From positions 1 through 64,000 of the forward strand of contig JAZUFG010000076.1 of the NCBI GenBank assembly GCA_045640565.1: a stretch of DNA of 64,000 nt, read 5' to 3'. This stretch comes from RGIG3159 sp045640565 (GTDB lineage Bacteria; Bacillota; Clostridia; Oscillospirales; Oscillospiraceae). The translations under genes and the position numbers were made by a program. The first letter of the stretch is position 1. Each line of letters opens with the position of its first letter. The notes beneath the pieces were generated by a model. That model searched no databases, was not told the origin of the DNA, and saw only the letters and a program-made list of their open reading frames with translations. Positions 1 through 8,063 of this stretch are shown piece after piece.

Positions 1-1331
1 ATGAAGGTCTTGATGATGTCGCTCCCCTGAATGATACAGTAAAGGGGAAGAATGGGAAGGGCCGTGAACTTCGTCAGGATCCAGGCTAAAGGAACATAAA
101 TCCCCCAAACAAAGCCGCAGTCAAAAACCGTGGTAATGAAAATCCTGCCGCCGGAACGGAGCGTATAATAGGCCACATTGGTATAGGTGTTAAAGGGCAT
201 ATAAAGGGCGTTGATGAGAATCATCGCCGTTGCCATTGCCCGGATCTCCTCCGTGGTATTGTAGATCTTCGGGAAGAGGCCGGCAAAAGCTGCCAAAACG
301 CCACCGAAGGCAAGACTCACCAGGATGGAGAACACCACAAGCTTTCTATTCTGGTCTCTTGCCTCCTCCTTGCTGCAATGCCTGCCCAAAAGCTGGCCCA
401 TGAGAATGCCGACCACACTGCCCATGGTCAGGAAACAAACGGAGAAGAGATTCCAAATGGCATTGTTGATATTCATGGCTGCCACGACGATGAGGCCCCG
501 GGTGGAAAAGCAAATATTGGAAAGGGCGATGCCGATGGCCCAAAAGGCTTCATTGAGAAGAAGAGGCATGCCCTTTTCTACAATTTTGCGGAAAAGAGCT
601 CCCGGAATGTAGAAGGAACGGTAAAGACCTGCAGCATAGGGATAGCGTTCCGTATGCCGGTGAAGCCAAGAAACATCAATGAAGAGCTCCACAAAGCGGG
701 AAATGACCGTGGCAATGGCTGCGCCCTGCACGCCCAATGCCGGCGCACCGAAATGCCCGAAAATGAGGACATAATTCAGGCAAAGATTGGTCAGCATCGC
801 CGCCGCGCCCGCCAGCATGGGGACAGTCGCCTGGCCGCTTTCCCGAAGCGTCGAGGCATAGGCCTGGGACAGGGCAAAGGGAAGCAGCCCAATGACAATC
901 ACATGGAGATAATTCAAGGCATAGTGAAGAGTCGCGGCAATATCCTCCGGGGTCCCCTCTCCCTTCAGATAAAGGGAAGCCAAGGGGCTTCCGAAAAAGA
1001 GGAAAAGGGCTATGGCCAAAAGACTGAAGGAGAAGACAGCAAAGATTTTGAAACGGAAGGTATAGCGGATCCCGTCCTGGTCCCCTTTTCCCACATACTG
1101 CGCCGTGAAGAGTCCCGCTCCGGAGACTGCGCCGAAAACACAGAGGTTAAAAATGAAAATCAGCTGGTTCACGATGGAAACGCCGGACATGGGCAAAGTG
1201 CCCACCTGGCCCACCATAATGTTATCCAGCATATTCACAAAATTGGTGATAAGGTTTTGTATCAAAATTGGGATGGCGATGGCGAATACTCTCCGGTAAA
1301 AAGCGCGGTCACCAAAAAAGCGATTTTTCAT
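1..1331 (-). CDS. MATE family efflux transporter (partial, C-terminus beyond the window)
   Basis: Predicted cation-coupled multidrug/toxin efflux pump of the MATE family in the cytoplasmic membrane. The minus-strand frame is open from ATG 1331 to base 1, giving about 443 visible residues, so only a few C-terminal residues of a roughly 450-residue family are missing. The N-terminus reads IPILIQNLITNFVNMLDNI followed by VGQVG, which is typical of the first MATE helix, and about a dozen hydrophobic segments follow. ATG 1331 was chosen over ATG 1337 because an AGGA motif lies about 9 nt upstream of the former but only 3 nt from the latter. It follows the dehydrogenase gene in the same direction, separated by a probable terminator, so it may be its own unit. 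Substrate cannot be inferred. The family call is firm. Confidence 0.88.
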   Translation of the reverse strand, partial: MKNRFFGDRAFYRRVFAIAIPILIQNLITNFVNMLDNIMVGQVGTLPMSGVSIVNQLIFIFNLCVFGAVSGAGLFTAQYVGKGDQDGIRYTFRFKIFAVFSFSLLAIALFLFFGSPLASLYLKGEGTPEDIAATLHYALNYLHVIVIGLLPFALSQAYASTLRESGQATVPMLAGAAAMLTNLCLNYVLIFGHFGAPALGVQGAAIATVISRFVELFIDVSWLHRHTERYPYAAGLYRSFYIPGALFRKIVEKGMPLLLNEAFWAIGIALSNICFSTRGLIVVAAMNINNAIWNLFSVCFLTMGSVVGILMGQLLGRHCSKEEARDQNRKLVVFSILVSLAFGGVLAAFAGLFPKIYNTTEEIRAMATAMILINALYMPFNTYTNVAYYTLRSGGRIFITTVFDCGFVWGIYVPLAWILTKFTALPILPLYCIIQGSDIIKTF

Positions 1332-1354
1332 TTTCATCTTTCCTTTTGCGTCGT

Positions 1355-1390
1355 TAAAGAGAAGAGGGAGGGACCGTGAAGCCCCTCCCC
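1355..1390 (-). terminator. Probable intrinsic terminator after the branched-chain operon
   Basis: On the minus strand GGGAGGG (1389-1383) pairs with CCCTCCC (1372-1366) across a 10-nt loop, followed by a pyrimidine-rich TCTTCTCTTT tail. It lies between the dehydrogenase stop at 1424 and the MATE start. The U-tract is interrupted, so termination may be partial. Confidence 0.45.
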
Positions 1391-1423
1391 CGCATGCCAT
1401 AAAGAAGCTTATGCGAAGAGGAA

Positions 1424-2464
1424 TTATTTCTTGCCGCGGGCGATAATCTCTTCTGCCATTCTCTGAGCGATGACGCCCTCGGGCTCACCGGTCTTCTTGG
1501 ACTCATCGAGAATATCATAGACGGTATTGTAGATCTTGTGGACCTGCTCCAGAACATTTTCCTTGTTGTAGGTGGTGAAGGCTTCCTGACCGGCATTGAT
1601 AACACCGCCGGCATTGATGATGAAGTCAGGAGCATAGAGAATGCCTCTGGCCTTCAGCTGACGACCGCACTCATCATCCAGGAGCTGGTTGTTGGCAGCG
1701 CCGGCAACAGCTTTGCACTTCAGGTTGGGGATGGTCTGATAGTTCAGGGTTGCACCGAGAGCGCAGGGAGAGAGAATATCGCACTCTGCCTCGTAAATGG
1801 CACCTTCCAGAACTTCCTCAGCGCCCCATTCCTTCACAGCGCGCTCAATGTTGGCACGGTTGGAGTGGGTGGTAACGATCAGCTTAGCACCGGCCTTAGC
1901 CAGACGCTCAGCCAGGTCCATACCTACGGAGCCCAGGCCTGCAACAGCGACCTTGACACCCTTGAGGTCATCAGAACCGAACAGAGCCTTCGCAGTAGCG
2001 CGAATGCCGTCAAATACACCGATGGCGGTGAAGGGAGAGGGGCTGCCGGATACATTGGTACGGCCGGTGACATAGGGGGTCTTTCTCATGACCCATTCCA
2101 TGTTTTCGCAGTTGGTGCGAACATCTTCTGCGGTGATATAGCGGCCGCCGAGGCTGTTGACAGCTTCGCCGAAGGCTTCAAAGAGTGCGGGGCTCTTGTC
2201 GTCCGGACCGGCGATGATAACGCCCTTGGCGCCGCCAAGAGGCAGACCGGCACAGGCGTTCTTGTAGCTCATGCCGCGGGAAAGACGCAGAACATCAAAA
2301 AGTGCTGCTTCTTCCGACTCATAGGGATTGAGACGGCAGCCGCCGACTGCGGGGCCCAGGTTGGTGTTGTGGATGGCGATGATGGCTTTCAAGCCGCTCT
2401 TCTTATCGTTGAAAAATGCGACTTCTTCGTGTCCGAACTCACGGATCATGTCAAGACTGCTCAT
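1424..2464 (-). CDS. Leucine/valine-type amino acid dehydrogenase (Glu/Leu/Phe/Val dehydrogenase family)
   Basis: NAD(P)-dependent oxidative deaminase/reductive aminase interconverting a branched-chain amino acid and its 2-oxoacid plus ammonia. At 346 residues it has the length of the leucine-dehydrogenase branch rather than of glutamate dehydrogenase (about 420-450). The substrate-side motif LPLGGAKGVI (about residues 74-83) carries the catalytic-type lysine, followed by a conserved GGRYITAEDV. The Rossmann motif VAGLGSVGMDLAERL lies near residue 170. AGGAGG stands 6-7 nt before the ATG. It is the last gene of the leader-attenuated operon, directly after the 2-oxoacid oxidoreductase subunits, which links amino acid and 2-oxoacid to acyl-CoA. 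Exact substrate (Leu, Val or Ile) is inferred from this context. Confidence 0.88.
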   Translation of the reverse strand: MSSLDMIREFGHEEVAFFNDKKSGLKAIIAIHNTNLGPAVGGCRLNPYESEEAALFDVLRLSRGMSYKNACAGLPLGGAKGVIIAGPDDKSPALFEAFGEAVNSLGGRYITAEDVRTNCENMEWVMRKTPYVTGRTNVSGSPSPFTAIGVFDGIRATAKALFGSDDLKGVKVAVAGLGSVGMDLAERLAKAGAKLIVTTHSNRANIERAVKEWGAEEVLEGAIYEAECDILSPCALGATLNYQTIPNLKCKAVAGAANNQLLDDECGRQLKARGILYAPDFIINAGGVINAGQEAFTTYNKENVLEQVHKIYNTVYDILDESKKTGEPEGVIAQRMAEEIIARGKK

Positions 2465-2494
2465 GGTATTCCTCCTAAAATTTTTTGTTTTGGA

Positions 2495-3031
2495 TTATTT
2501 GTAGTTCAAACCCAGTTCAATGGCCTGCATGTTCTTTTCAAGCATATCCATTTTTCTGGGGGGGATACATTTTTCGAGGCCGCGCCGGATGGATTCGATA
2601 TCGGTCTCCCCGAGCACCTGAAGCACCTTGCCCATGAGGATCATGTTGGCAAGGACGGTCATGCCGTTATCTGCCGCAAGCTGGGAAGCGGGCACATAGT
2701 AAACATCCACATTGTTTCTTTTGACCTTGCGCTCCACCATGGTGCTGTCCACAAAAATCATGCCGCCGGGGGTGACTCTGCTTTCATACTTATCCAGAGA
2801 CGGGAGATTCATGGCAATCAGCACATTGGGGTCTGCAACCAGAGGAGATCCGATGGGGTGCTCACTGACGACGACACCGCAGCTGGCGGTACCGCCGCGC
2901 ATCTCCGGGCCATAGGAAGGAAGCCAGCTGACATGATAGCCTTCCATGAGCCACTTATAGGCAAGGACCTTTCCGGTAAAGAGAAGTCCCTGTCCGCCGA
3001 AGCCGGAAATCAGTAACTGTTTTGTGGTCAT
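2495..3031 (-). CDS. 2-oxoacid:ferredoxin oxidoreductase gamma subunit (VorC/KorC-like)
   Basis: Gamma subunit of a 2-oxoacid:acceptor oxidoreductase; the domain forms part of the catalytic assembly with the alpha and beta subunits. The 178-residue protein opens with the family pattern QLLISGFGGQGLLFTGKVL and continues with WLPSYGPEMRGG, both typical of the POR/KOR gamma domain. Its start overlaps the end of the beta-subunit gene by 4 nt (ATGA), so translation is probably coupled. The gene order delta-alpha-beta-gamma matches VOR/KOR-type enzymes rather than single-chain pyruvate:ferredoxin oxidoreductase. Confidence 0.9.
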   Translation of the reverse strand: MTTKQLLISGFGGQGLLFTGKVLAYKWLMEGYHVSWLPSYGPEMRGGTASCGVVVSEHPIGSPLVADPNVLIAMNLPSLDKYESRVTPGGMIFVDSTMVERKVKRNNVDVYYVPASQLAADNGMTVLANMILMGKVLQVLGETDIESIRRGLEKCIPPRKMDMLEKNMQAIELGLNYK

Positions 3032-3783
3032 TTCTGGGCCTCCTTTGCTGATCTATCCCTGTAAACGCCCAGCGGATAATAGGGAATCATGGCATCCTGA
3101 ACCCACTGCAGTGCCTCCAGGGGTGTTTTGCCCCAGTTGGTCGGACAGGCGGAAATGACTTCGACCAGGGAGAAACCCTTTCCGTCAATCTGATTCTGGA
3201 AAGCCTTCTTGATGGCCTGCTTTGCCTTGCGGACGGCAGCCACATTATGCACGGAAACGCGCTCCAGATATTCGGGACCTTCCAGTCCGGAAAGGAGCTC
3301 GCAGATCCGCACGGGGTAGCCGGCGGTTTTCACATCACGGCCATAGGGAGAGGTCTGGGTGATCTGGCCGGGCAGAGTGGTGGGAGCCATCTGGCCGCCG
3401 GTCATGCCGTAGATTGCATTATTGACGAAAATCACGGTGATATTTTCGTTTCTGGTCGCCGCGCCAACGGTTTCCGCCATGCCGATGGAGGCAAGGTCAC
3501 CGTCGCCCTGATAGGTAAAGACGATGTGATTCTCCGGGTCGGAACGCTTCAGGCCGGTTGCCACCGCAGGAGCTCTGCCGTGGGCTGCCTCCACCATATC
3601 ACAGGTGAAATAGTCATAGGCCATAACGGCACAGCCGACAGGTGCAACACCGATACATTTTCCCTCAATGCCCAGTTCATCGATACACTCTGCCACAAGG
3701 CGATGGATGATGCCGTGGGTGCAGCCCGGGCAGTAGTGGAAGGGAACATCGGTCAAAGAATGGGGTTTTTCAAATACTACCAT
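3028..3783 (-). CDS. 2-oxoacid:ferredoxin oxidoreductase beta subunit (thiamine-diphosphate binding)
   Basis: Beta subunit binding thiamine diphosphate and probably one [4Fe-4S] cluster. The 251-residue sequence has HYCPGCTHGIIHRL near the N-terminus and the ThDP/Mg motif GDGDLASIG followed about 20 residues later by the conserved NN of VIFVNNAIYGMTGGQ. That GMTGGQ block is common to KOR/VOR beta subunits. It abuts the alpha-subunit gene (the stop and start share a base) and overlaps the gamma gene by 4 nt. The enzyme would interconvert branched 2-oxoacid plus CoA with acyl-CoA, CO2 and reduced ferredoxin. Confidence 0.92.
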   Translation of the reverse strand: MVVFEKPHSLTDVPFHYCPGCTHGIIHRLVAECIDELGIEGKCIGVAPVGCAVMAYDYFTCDMVEAAHGRAPAVATGLKRSDPENHIVFTYQGDGDLASIGMAETVGAATRNENITVIFVNNAIYGMTGGQMAPTTLPGQITQTSPYGRDVKTAGYPVRICELLSGLEGPEYLERVSVHNVAAVRKAKQAIKKAFQNQIDGKGFSLVEVISACPTNWGKTPLEALQWVQDAMIPYYPLGVYRDRSAKEAQK

Positions 3784-4847
3784 TACGCTTTGCCTCCCTT
3801 CGCAAATTTTTCAATCCGGACAAGAACTTCATATACATCCGGCAGAACGCCGCCAACCCGGTTATAGAGCTCCACAGGAACTCTGCATTGGGTGGCAAGG
3901 CGGATATCCTCGATCATCTGGCCCATGTTCAGCTCCAGTGCGAGGATCTTGCTGCCCCGGTCTGCGATCTTGGCAAAGGCCTTCTTGGGGAAGGGCCAGA
4001 GGGTGATCGGACGGATCAGGCCGACCTTGATACCCTTATCTCTTGCCTTGCTCACGGCGCTGAGGGCGATTCTTGCTGCAATACCGGTGGCTGCGACAAC
4101 GATATCCGCATCCTCGGTCATGTACTCCTCGTAAAGGACTTCGTTCTCCTCAATGACCTTGTATTTTTCAAAGCGTTCGATGTTCTTTTTCTCCAGCTCT
4201 TCGGGAACAAGATAGAGGGAGTTGACGATATTATGCGGTCTCTTCATCCCGGTGCCGGTGACAGCCCAAGGCTTCTCCGGAGGAGGATTGATGGCAAAAT
4301 CAAAGGAAACAGGCTCCATCATCTGTCCGGTGGTTCCGTCTGCCAGAATCATGGCGGGGCAGCTGTACTTGTCGGCCAGATCAAAGCCCTTGATGGTCAG
4401 CTCTGCCATCTCCTGAACGGAGAAGGGAGCGAGAACGATCAGGTGATAGTCGCCGTGGCCGCCGCCCTTGGTGGCCTGGAAATAATCGGACTGGGAGGGC
4501 TGAATGCCGCCGAGACCGGGGCCGCCGCGCTGGGCATTGACGATCAGAGCGGGAAGATCAGCGCCTGCAATATAAGAGATGCCTTCCTGCTTCAGAGAAA
4601 TTCCGGGGGAGGAGGAAGATGTCATGACCCGCTTGCCGGACGCGGCTACACCGTAGACCATATTGATCGCCGCGATCTCACTTTCGGCCTGGAGGAAGGT
4701 GCCTCCGACCTTCGGCATACGCTTGGCCATATACGCCGCGATCTCCGTCTGCGGCGTAATCGGATAGCCGAAATAATGCCGGCATCCGGCGAGGATTGCC
4801 GCCTCGGCGATGGCCTCGTTGCCTTTCATCAGAACTTTTTCACTCAT
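3783..4847 (-). CDS. vorB: 2-oxoacid:ferredoxin oxidoreductase alpha subunit, VorB type
   Basis: Alpha subunit of a 2-ketoisovalerate/2-oxoacid:ferredoxin oxidoreductase, 354 residues. Visible family blocks are ALL-type N-terminal LMKGNEAIAEAAILAGCR, FGYPITPQTEIAAYMA, LQAESEIAAINMVYGVAA and QRGGPGLGGIQPSQSDY, which are characteristic of the pyrimidine-binding and substrate domains. It lies between the ferredoxin-like delta gene and the beta gene, with short gaps. The VOR assignment (branched 2-oxoacids) rather than 2-oxoglutarate rests on the dehydrogenase and acyl-CoA ligase genes in the same operon and is inference. Confidence 0.88.
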   Translation of the reverse strand: MSEKVLMKGNEAIAEAAILAGCRHYFGYPITPQTEIAAYMAKRMPKVGGTFLQAESEIAAINMVYGVAASGKRVMTSSSSPGISLKQEGISYIAGADLPALIVNAQRGGPGLGGIQPSQSDYFQATKGGGHGDYHLIVLAPFSVQEMAELTIKGFDLADKYSCPAMILADGTTGQMMEPVSFDFAINPPPEKPWAVTGTGMKRPHNIVNSLYLVPEELEKKNIERFEKYKVIEENEVLYEEYMTEDADIVVAATGIAARIALSAVSKARDKGIKVGLIRPITLWPFPKKAFAKIADRGSKILALELNMGQMIEDIRLATQCRVPVELYNRVGGVLPDVYEVLVRIEKFAKGGKA

Positions 4848-4852
4848 GGTTT

Positions 4853-5059
4853 TTACCTCTCTACCTTAATAACACAGTCCGGGCACATCATCGCGCAGGA
4901 GCCGCAGCCGACGCAGGCTTCCATGTCCGTGATCTCGGCGGGATGGTGTCCCTTCAGGTTAATCTTTGTCTTTGCGACCTGGATCAGATGCTTGGGGCAG
5001 GCAGCCACACAAAGGCCGCAGCCCTTGCAGAGGTCGGTGCTGAATGTAACTGTTCCCAT
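4853..5059 (-). CDS. 4Fe-4S dicluster ferredoxin (delta subunit of the 2-oxoacid oxidoreductase)
   Basis: Small electron-transfer subunit of 68 residues with two clusters: CKGCGLCVAACPK and CVGCGSCAMMCPD, each a CxxCxxCxxxCP arrangement. ATG 5059 was chosen because AGGAGG stands just before it; the upstream in-frame ATG at 5077 precedes that ribosome binding site and is unlikely to be used. It lies 5 nt upstream of vorB. It should pass electrons between the thiamine site and free ferredoxin. Confidence 0.93.
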   Translation of the reverse strand: MGTVTFSTDLCKGCGLCVAACPKHLIQVAKTKINLKGHHPAEITDMEACVGCGSCAMMCPDCVIKVER

Positions 5060-5089
5060 AATTTCCTCCTTTAACATCTTTTGAAGTAT

Positions 5090-5758
5090 TTACTTATCTA
5101 AAACCGTACGCTGAAGCTGCAGAGGGAAAGGATTCGGGACCTTTTCCCTCAACTCGGCATCCAGCCTGCCGTCATAGGAAGTCATGACAAGGGGCAGCCC
5201 CAAAGATTCGGAGGCTTCCCGTGCGTAAGAAAGGGAGTCCAGGACGGACTGTGCCGTGGTCTGCCGCCCGAGGTTGGAGTTGTTGATGAGACCTGTGAAG
5301 GGCAGACGCCCCGCAAGCTCAATCTCTTTTTTTACATCCGAAAGTTCAGCCACATTTCGGGTCAGCGGGCGGTAACAGTTGATGACCATGAACATGTCAA
5401 AATTGTTTTCCTCCGCCAGCGCGCCGGAGATCCGGCCCAGGGCAAGGGCGCCCCGCTCATCTCCGCCCACATCCACGATAACACTCTGCTCCGGCTCGTC
5501 CGTGATGGAATAAATATCCGACGGAAGCGCCGGCGCGTCCAGGTTGCTGTTGGCAAAAGCGGAACAGATGAGCCGGATGCCTCGGGCATCCAGGTCTTCT
5601 TTGGAATCCAGGGTACGGAAATAGGGATTGACAATATCCAGGTCCGCAATGGCCGTTTCCGGTCTCTTCTTTTTCAGATCAAAGGCCATATTGACGGCAA
5701 CATTGGTCTTTCCGCTTCCGTAGTGACCGCATATCAGAGTAACTCTTTTATAGTTCAT
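5090..5758 (-). CDS. P-loop ATPase of the ParA/MinD/CooC-like group, linked to VOR genes
   Basis: Cytoplasmic nucleotide-binding protein of 222 residues. The Walker A motif CGHYGSGKTNVAVNMA sits at residues 10-25, ADLDIVNPYFRTLD near residue 38 resembles the switch region of SIMIBI-class NTPases, and VIVDVGGDERGA near residue 94 is the Walker B region. Its start overlaps the end of the upstream acyl-CoA ligase gene by 11 nt and it precedes the ferredoxin gene by about 30 nt, so it is embedded in the oxidoreductase operon. A role in cluster or cofactor loading of the oxidoreductase is a plausible guess by analogy with CooC/HypB-like NTPases. No specific function is known to me. Confidence 0.7.
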   Translation of the reverse strand: MNYKRVTLICGHYGSGKTNVAVNMAFDLKKKRPETAIADLDIVNPYFRTLDSKEDLDARGIRLICSAFANSNLDAPALPSDIYSITDEPEQSVIVDVGGDERGALALGRISGALAEENNFDMFMVINCYRPLTRNVAELSDVKKEIELAGRLPFTGLINNSNLGRQTTAQSVLDSLSYAREASESLGLPLVMTSYDGRLDAELREKVPNPFPLQLQRTVLDK

Positions 5759-8036
5759 GACGGATAATCTTTCCGCTGGTCGTCTTGGGTAGGGAATCCC
5801 GGAAGACTACCAGTCTCGGATATTTGTAAGGAGCCGTGTGCTTTTTGACATAATTCTGGATCTCCGCCACCAGCGCATCATCCCCGGTCTTGCCGTCCAC
5901 AAGCACAATGCTGGCCTTGACGACCTGACCCCGGACGGGATCCGGAGCCGCGCTGACGCCGCACTCCAGAACATAGGGCAGCTCCATGATGACGGATTCG
6001 ATCTCAAAGGGCCCGATGCGATAGCCGGAGGACTTGATAACATCGTCCTTCCTTCCCACATACCAGAAGAAGCCGTCCTCGTCCTTCCAGGCAAGGTCGC
6101 CGGTATGGTAGAAGCCGTCATGCCAGGTATCCGCAGTGGCCTCTTCGTTATTATAATAGCGCACTGCAAGCCCGCAGGGAAGCCCCTTGCTGATATTTAC
6201 ACAAATTTCTCCGGTTTCGCCGGCGGCAACAGGCTTGCCGTCCGGGTCCAGGATAGCGATATCGTAGACGGGAACAGGCTTGCCCATGGAGCCCACCTTG
6301 TGAGGCGCACCCAACATGTTGCCGATCATCATGGTGCTCTCGGACTGGCCGAAGCCCTCCATGATCCGAAGCCCCGTTGCTTTCTCGAACTGCCTGTAAA
6401 CCTCGGGGTTCAAGGCCTCACCGGCAGTGGTCATATGCTTGACGGAAGAGAAATCGTATTTGGTTATATCCTGCTTTACCATCATGCGGAGCATGGTGGG
6501 AGGCGCACAGAAGGTAGTGATCTTATACTTGGCAAAGAGGGGAAGGATCTTTTCCGCATCAAAACGGTCAAAGTCGTAAACGAAGGTTGCCGCCTCACAA
6601 AGCCACTGGCCATAGAGCTTTCCCCACATGGCCTTCGCCCACCCTGTATCCGAAATGGTAAAGTGGAGGCCCTCGGAATCCACGGTATGCCAATACTTTG
6701 CCGTGTGGAAATGGCCCAGAGGATACTTGTAGTTATGGGCAGCAATCTTGGGATAGCCGGAGGTGCCGGAAGTGAAGAACATCAGCATGAGGTCTTCGCC
6801 GCCGGGAGCATTTTCCGTGCGCTTGAAGTGGGTGCTGAAAAGGGAATATTCCTCGTTGAAATCCCGCCAGCCTTCCCGCTGGCCGTTGACAATAATTTTA
6901 TTTTTCAGGCCGCTGTAGCTCTCGGCAGCCTTATCCACCTGCGCAGCGGTGTCCCCATCTGCCGTACAGATAACCGTGCTGATTCCCGCAGCCTTGAAAC
7001 GGTATGCAAAATCGTGATCCAGAAGCTGATTGGTGGCAGGAATGGCAATGGCGCCCAGCTTGTTGAGGCCCAACATGCAGAACCAGAACTGATAATGCCT
7101 CTTGAGCACCAGCATGACCCGGTCTCCCGGCCGAATGCCCATGGACTTGAAATAGTTGGCGCAGCGGGAGGACTCCTTCTTCATATCGGAGAAGGTAAAA
7201 CGCCTCTCCTCCATATCCTTGGAGAGCCAGAGCATGGCAAGCTTATCCGGCTCTCTCTTGCCCAGCTCGTCCACCAGATCGAAGGCGAAATTGAAATGTT
7301 CGGTATTCTTGAAGTGAATGGAGGTCGGCGTTCCGTTTTTATCCTCCTCCACATCGATATACCTGTGCCAGATACGCTCCTTGGTATCCTGAACAGCCGT
7401 CTTCTTCTCCTGAATGATGGGCGTGCTGGAAAGCTCCGGAATCGGCTTTCCCTCGGGGTTGAGGACGATCGCATAGAAAATGCAGTCCCGGCCGTCAACG
7501 GCGATCATACCGTGGGGCGTGTCGGAGTTGAAATAGATGCTGTCCCCTGCCCGCAGGACCTCTGCGTGGTCACCGACCTGGACCTTCAGAGCGCCCTCAA
7601 CGATGATGTCGCACTCCTGGCCCTCATGCTGGGTCAGTTCAATCGGCCTTGCCTGCGCCGCCTCATCATAGATGCTGCGGACATAAAGAGGCTCTGCAAT
7701 ACGGTTGCGGAAGGAATAGGCCAGGTTATAGTAGGTCATTCCGTGGGCCTGAGAAATCTTCTGGCCGTTTCCGAAACGGGTCACGGTGTAGGACTTCAGC
7801 TTCGGGCTGTGGCCTTCAATGATATCCGTGACATTGACGCCCAGAGCATTTGCGCAGCGATAGATAAAGGTAAAGTTCAGATCCCTCTCTCCGGACTCGC
7901 AGGCAATATATTCTTCTGCCGTTGTGCCGGCTTTAGCCGCAATTTCTTCTACGGAAAGGCCTTCCAGCTCCCGAAGGGTCCGGATTCTTCCGGCCATTTC
8001 TTTTATTTGAACATTCAGTTCCTTGATTTCTGACAT
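5748..8036 (-). CDS. XRE-HTH + cupin + AMP-forming acyl-CoA synthetase fusion (copy 1)
   Basis: A 762-residue three-part protein. Residues about 10-75 resemble an XRE/Cro helix-turn-helix (MAGRIRTLRELEGLSVEEIA). Residues about 125-205 form a cupin (HEGQECDIIVEGALKVQVGD, then SDTPHGMIAVDGRD). Residues about 225-762 form an adenylate-forming acyl-CoA synthetase with the P-loop FTSGTSGYPK, the motif YHTGDLAWKDEDG, GRKDDVIKSSGYRIGP and the C-terminal catalytic lysine in TSGKIIR. It would activate a carboxylic acid to acyl-CoA via acyl-AMP. A good ribosome binding site (GAGGAG) precedes ATG 8036. The paralogue lies immediately upstream. Operon context suggests branched short-chain acids as substrate. 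The fused DNA-binding and cupin part suggests sensing or autoregulation, which is inference. Confidence 0.85.
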   Translation of the reverse strand: MSEIKELNVQIKEMAGRIRTLRELEGLSVEEIAAKAGTTAEEYIACESGERDLNFTFIYRCANALGVNVTDIIEGHSPKLKSYTVTRFGNGQKISQAHGMTYYNLAYSFRNRIAEPLYVRSIYDEAAQARPIELTQHEGQECDIIVEGALKVQVGDHAEVLRAGDSIYFNSDTPHGMIAVDGRDCIFYAIVLNPEGKPIPELSSTPIIQEKKTAVQDTKERIWHRYIDVEEDKNGTPTSIHFKNTEHFNFAFDLVDELGKREPDKLAMLWLSKDMEERRFTFSDMKKESSRCANYFKSMGIRPGDRVMLVLKRHYQFWFCMLGLNKLGAIAIPATNQLLDHDFAYRFKAAGISTVICTADGDTAAQVDKAAESYSGLKNKIIVNGQREGWRDFNEEYSLFSTHFKRTENAPGGEDLMLMFFTSGTSGYPKIAAHNYKYPLGHFHTAKYWHTVDSEGLHFTISDTGWAKAMWGKLYGQWLCEAATFVYDFDRFDAEKILPLFAKYKITTFCAPPTMLRMMVKQDITKYDFSSVKHMTTAGEALNPEVYRQFEKATGLRIMEGFGQSESTMMIGNMLGAPHKVGSMGKPVPVYDIAILDPDGKPVAAGETGEICVNISKGLPCGLAVRYYNNEEATADTWHDGFYHTGDLAWKDEDGFFWYVGRKDDVIKSSGYRIGPFEIESVIMELPYVLECGVSAAPDPVRGQVVKASIVLVDGKTGDDALVAEIQNYVKKHTAPYKYPRLVVFRDSLPKTTSGKIIRHEL

Positions 8037-8063
8037 ATTTACTCCTCAATCACCGAAGCGGAA

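Noticed and set aside
378..1379. 333-codon plus-strand ORF opposite the MATE gene
   Set aside because: The minus strand encodes an evident MATE transporter over the same bases; the plus frame has no recognisable domain or ribosome binding site.
1538..5084. Long plus-strand ORFs opposite the dehydrogenase and VOR genes
   Set aside because: Frame shadows of clearly recognisable minus-strand enzymes, caused by biased third codon positions.
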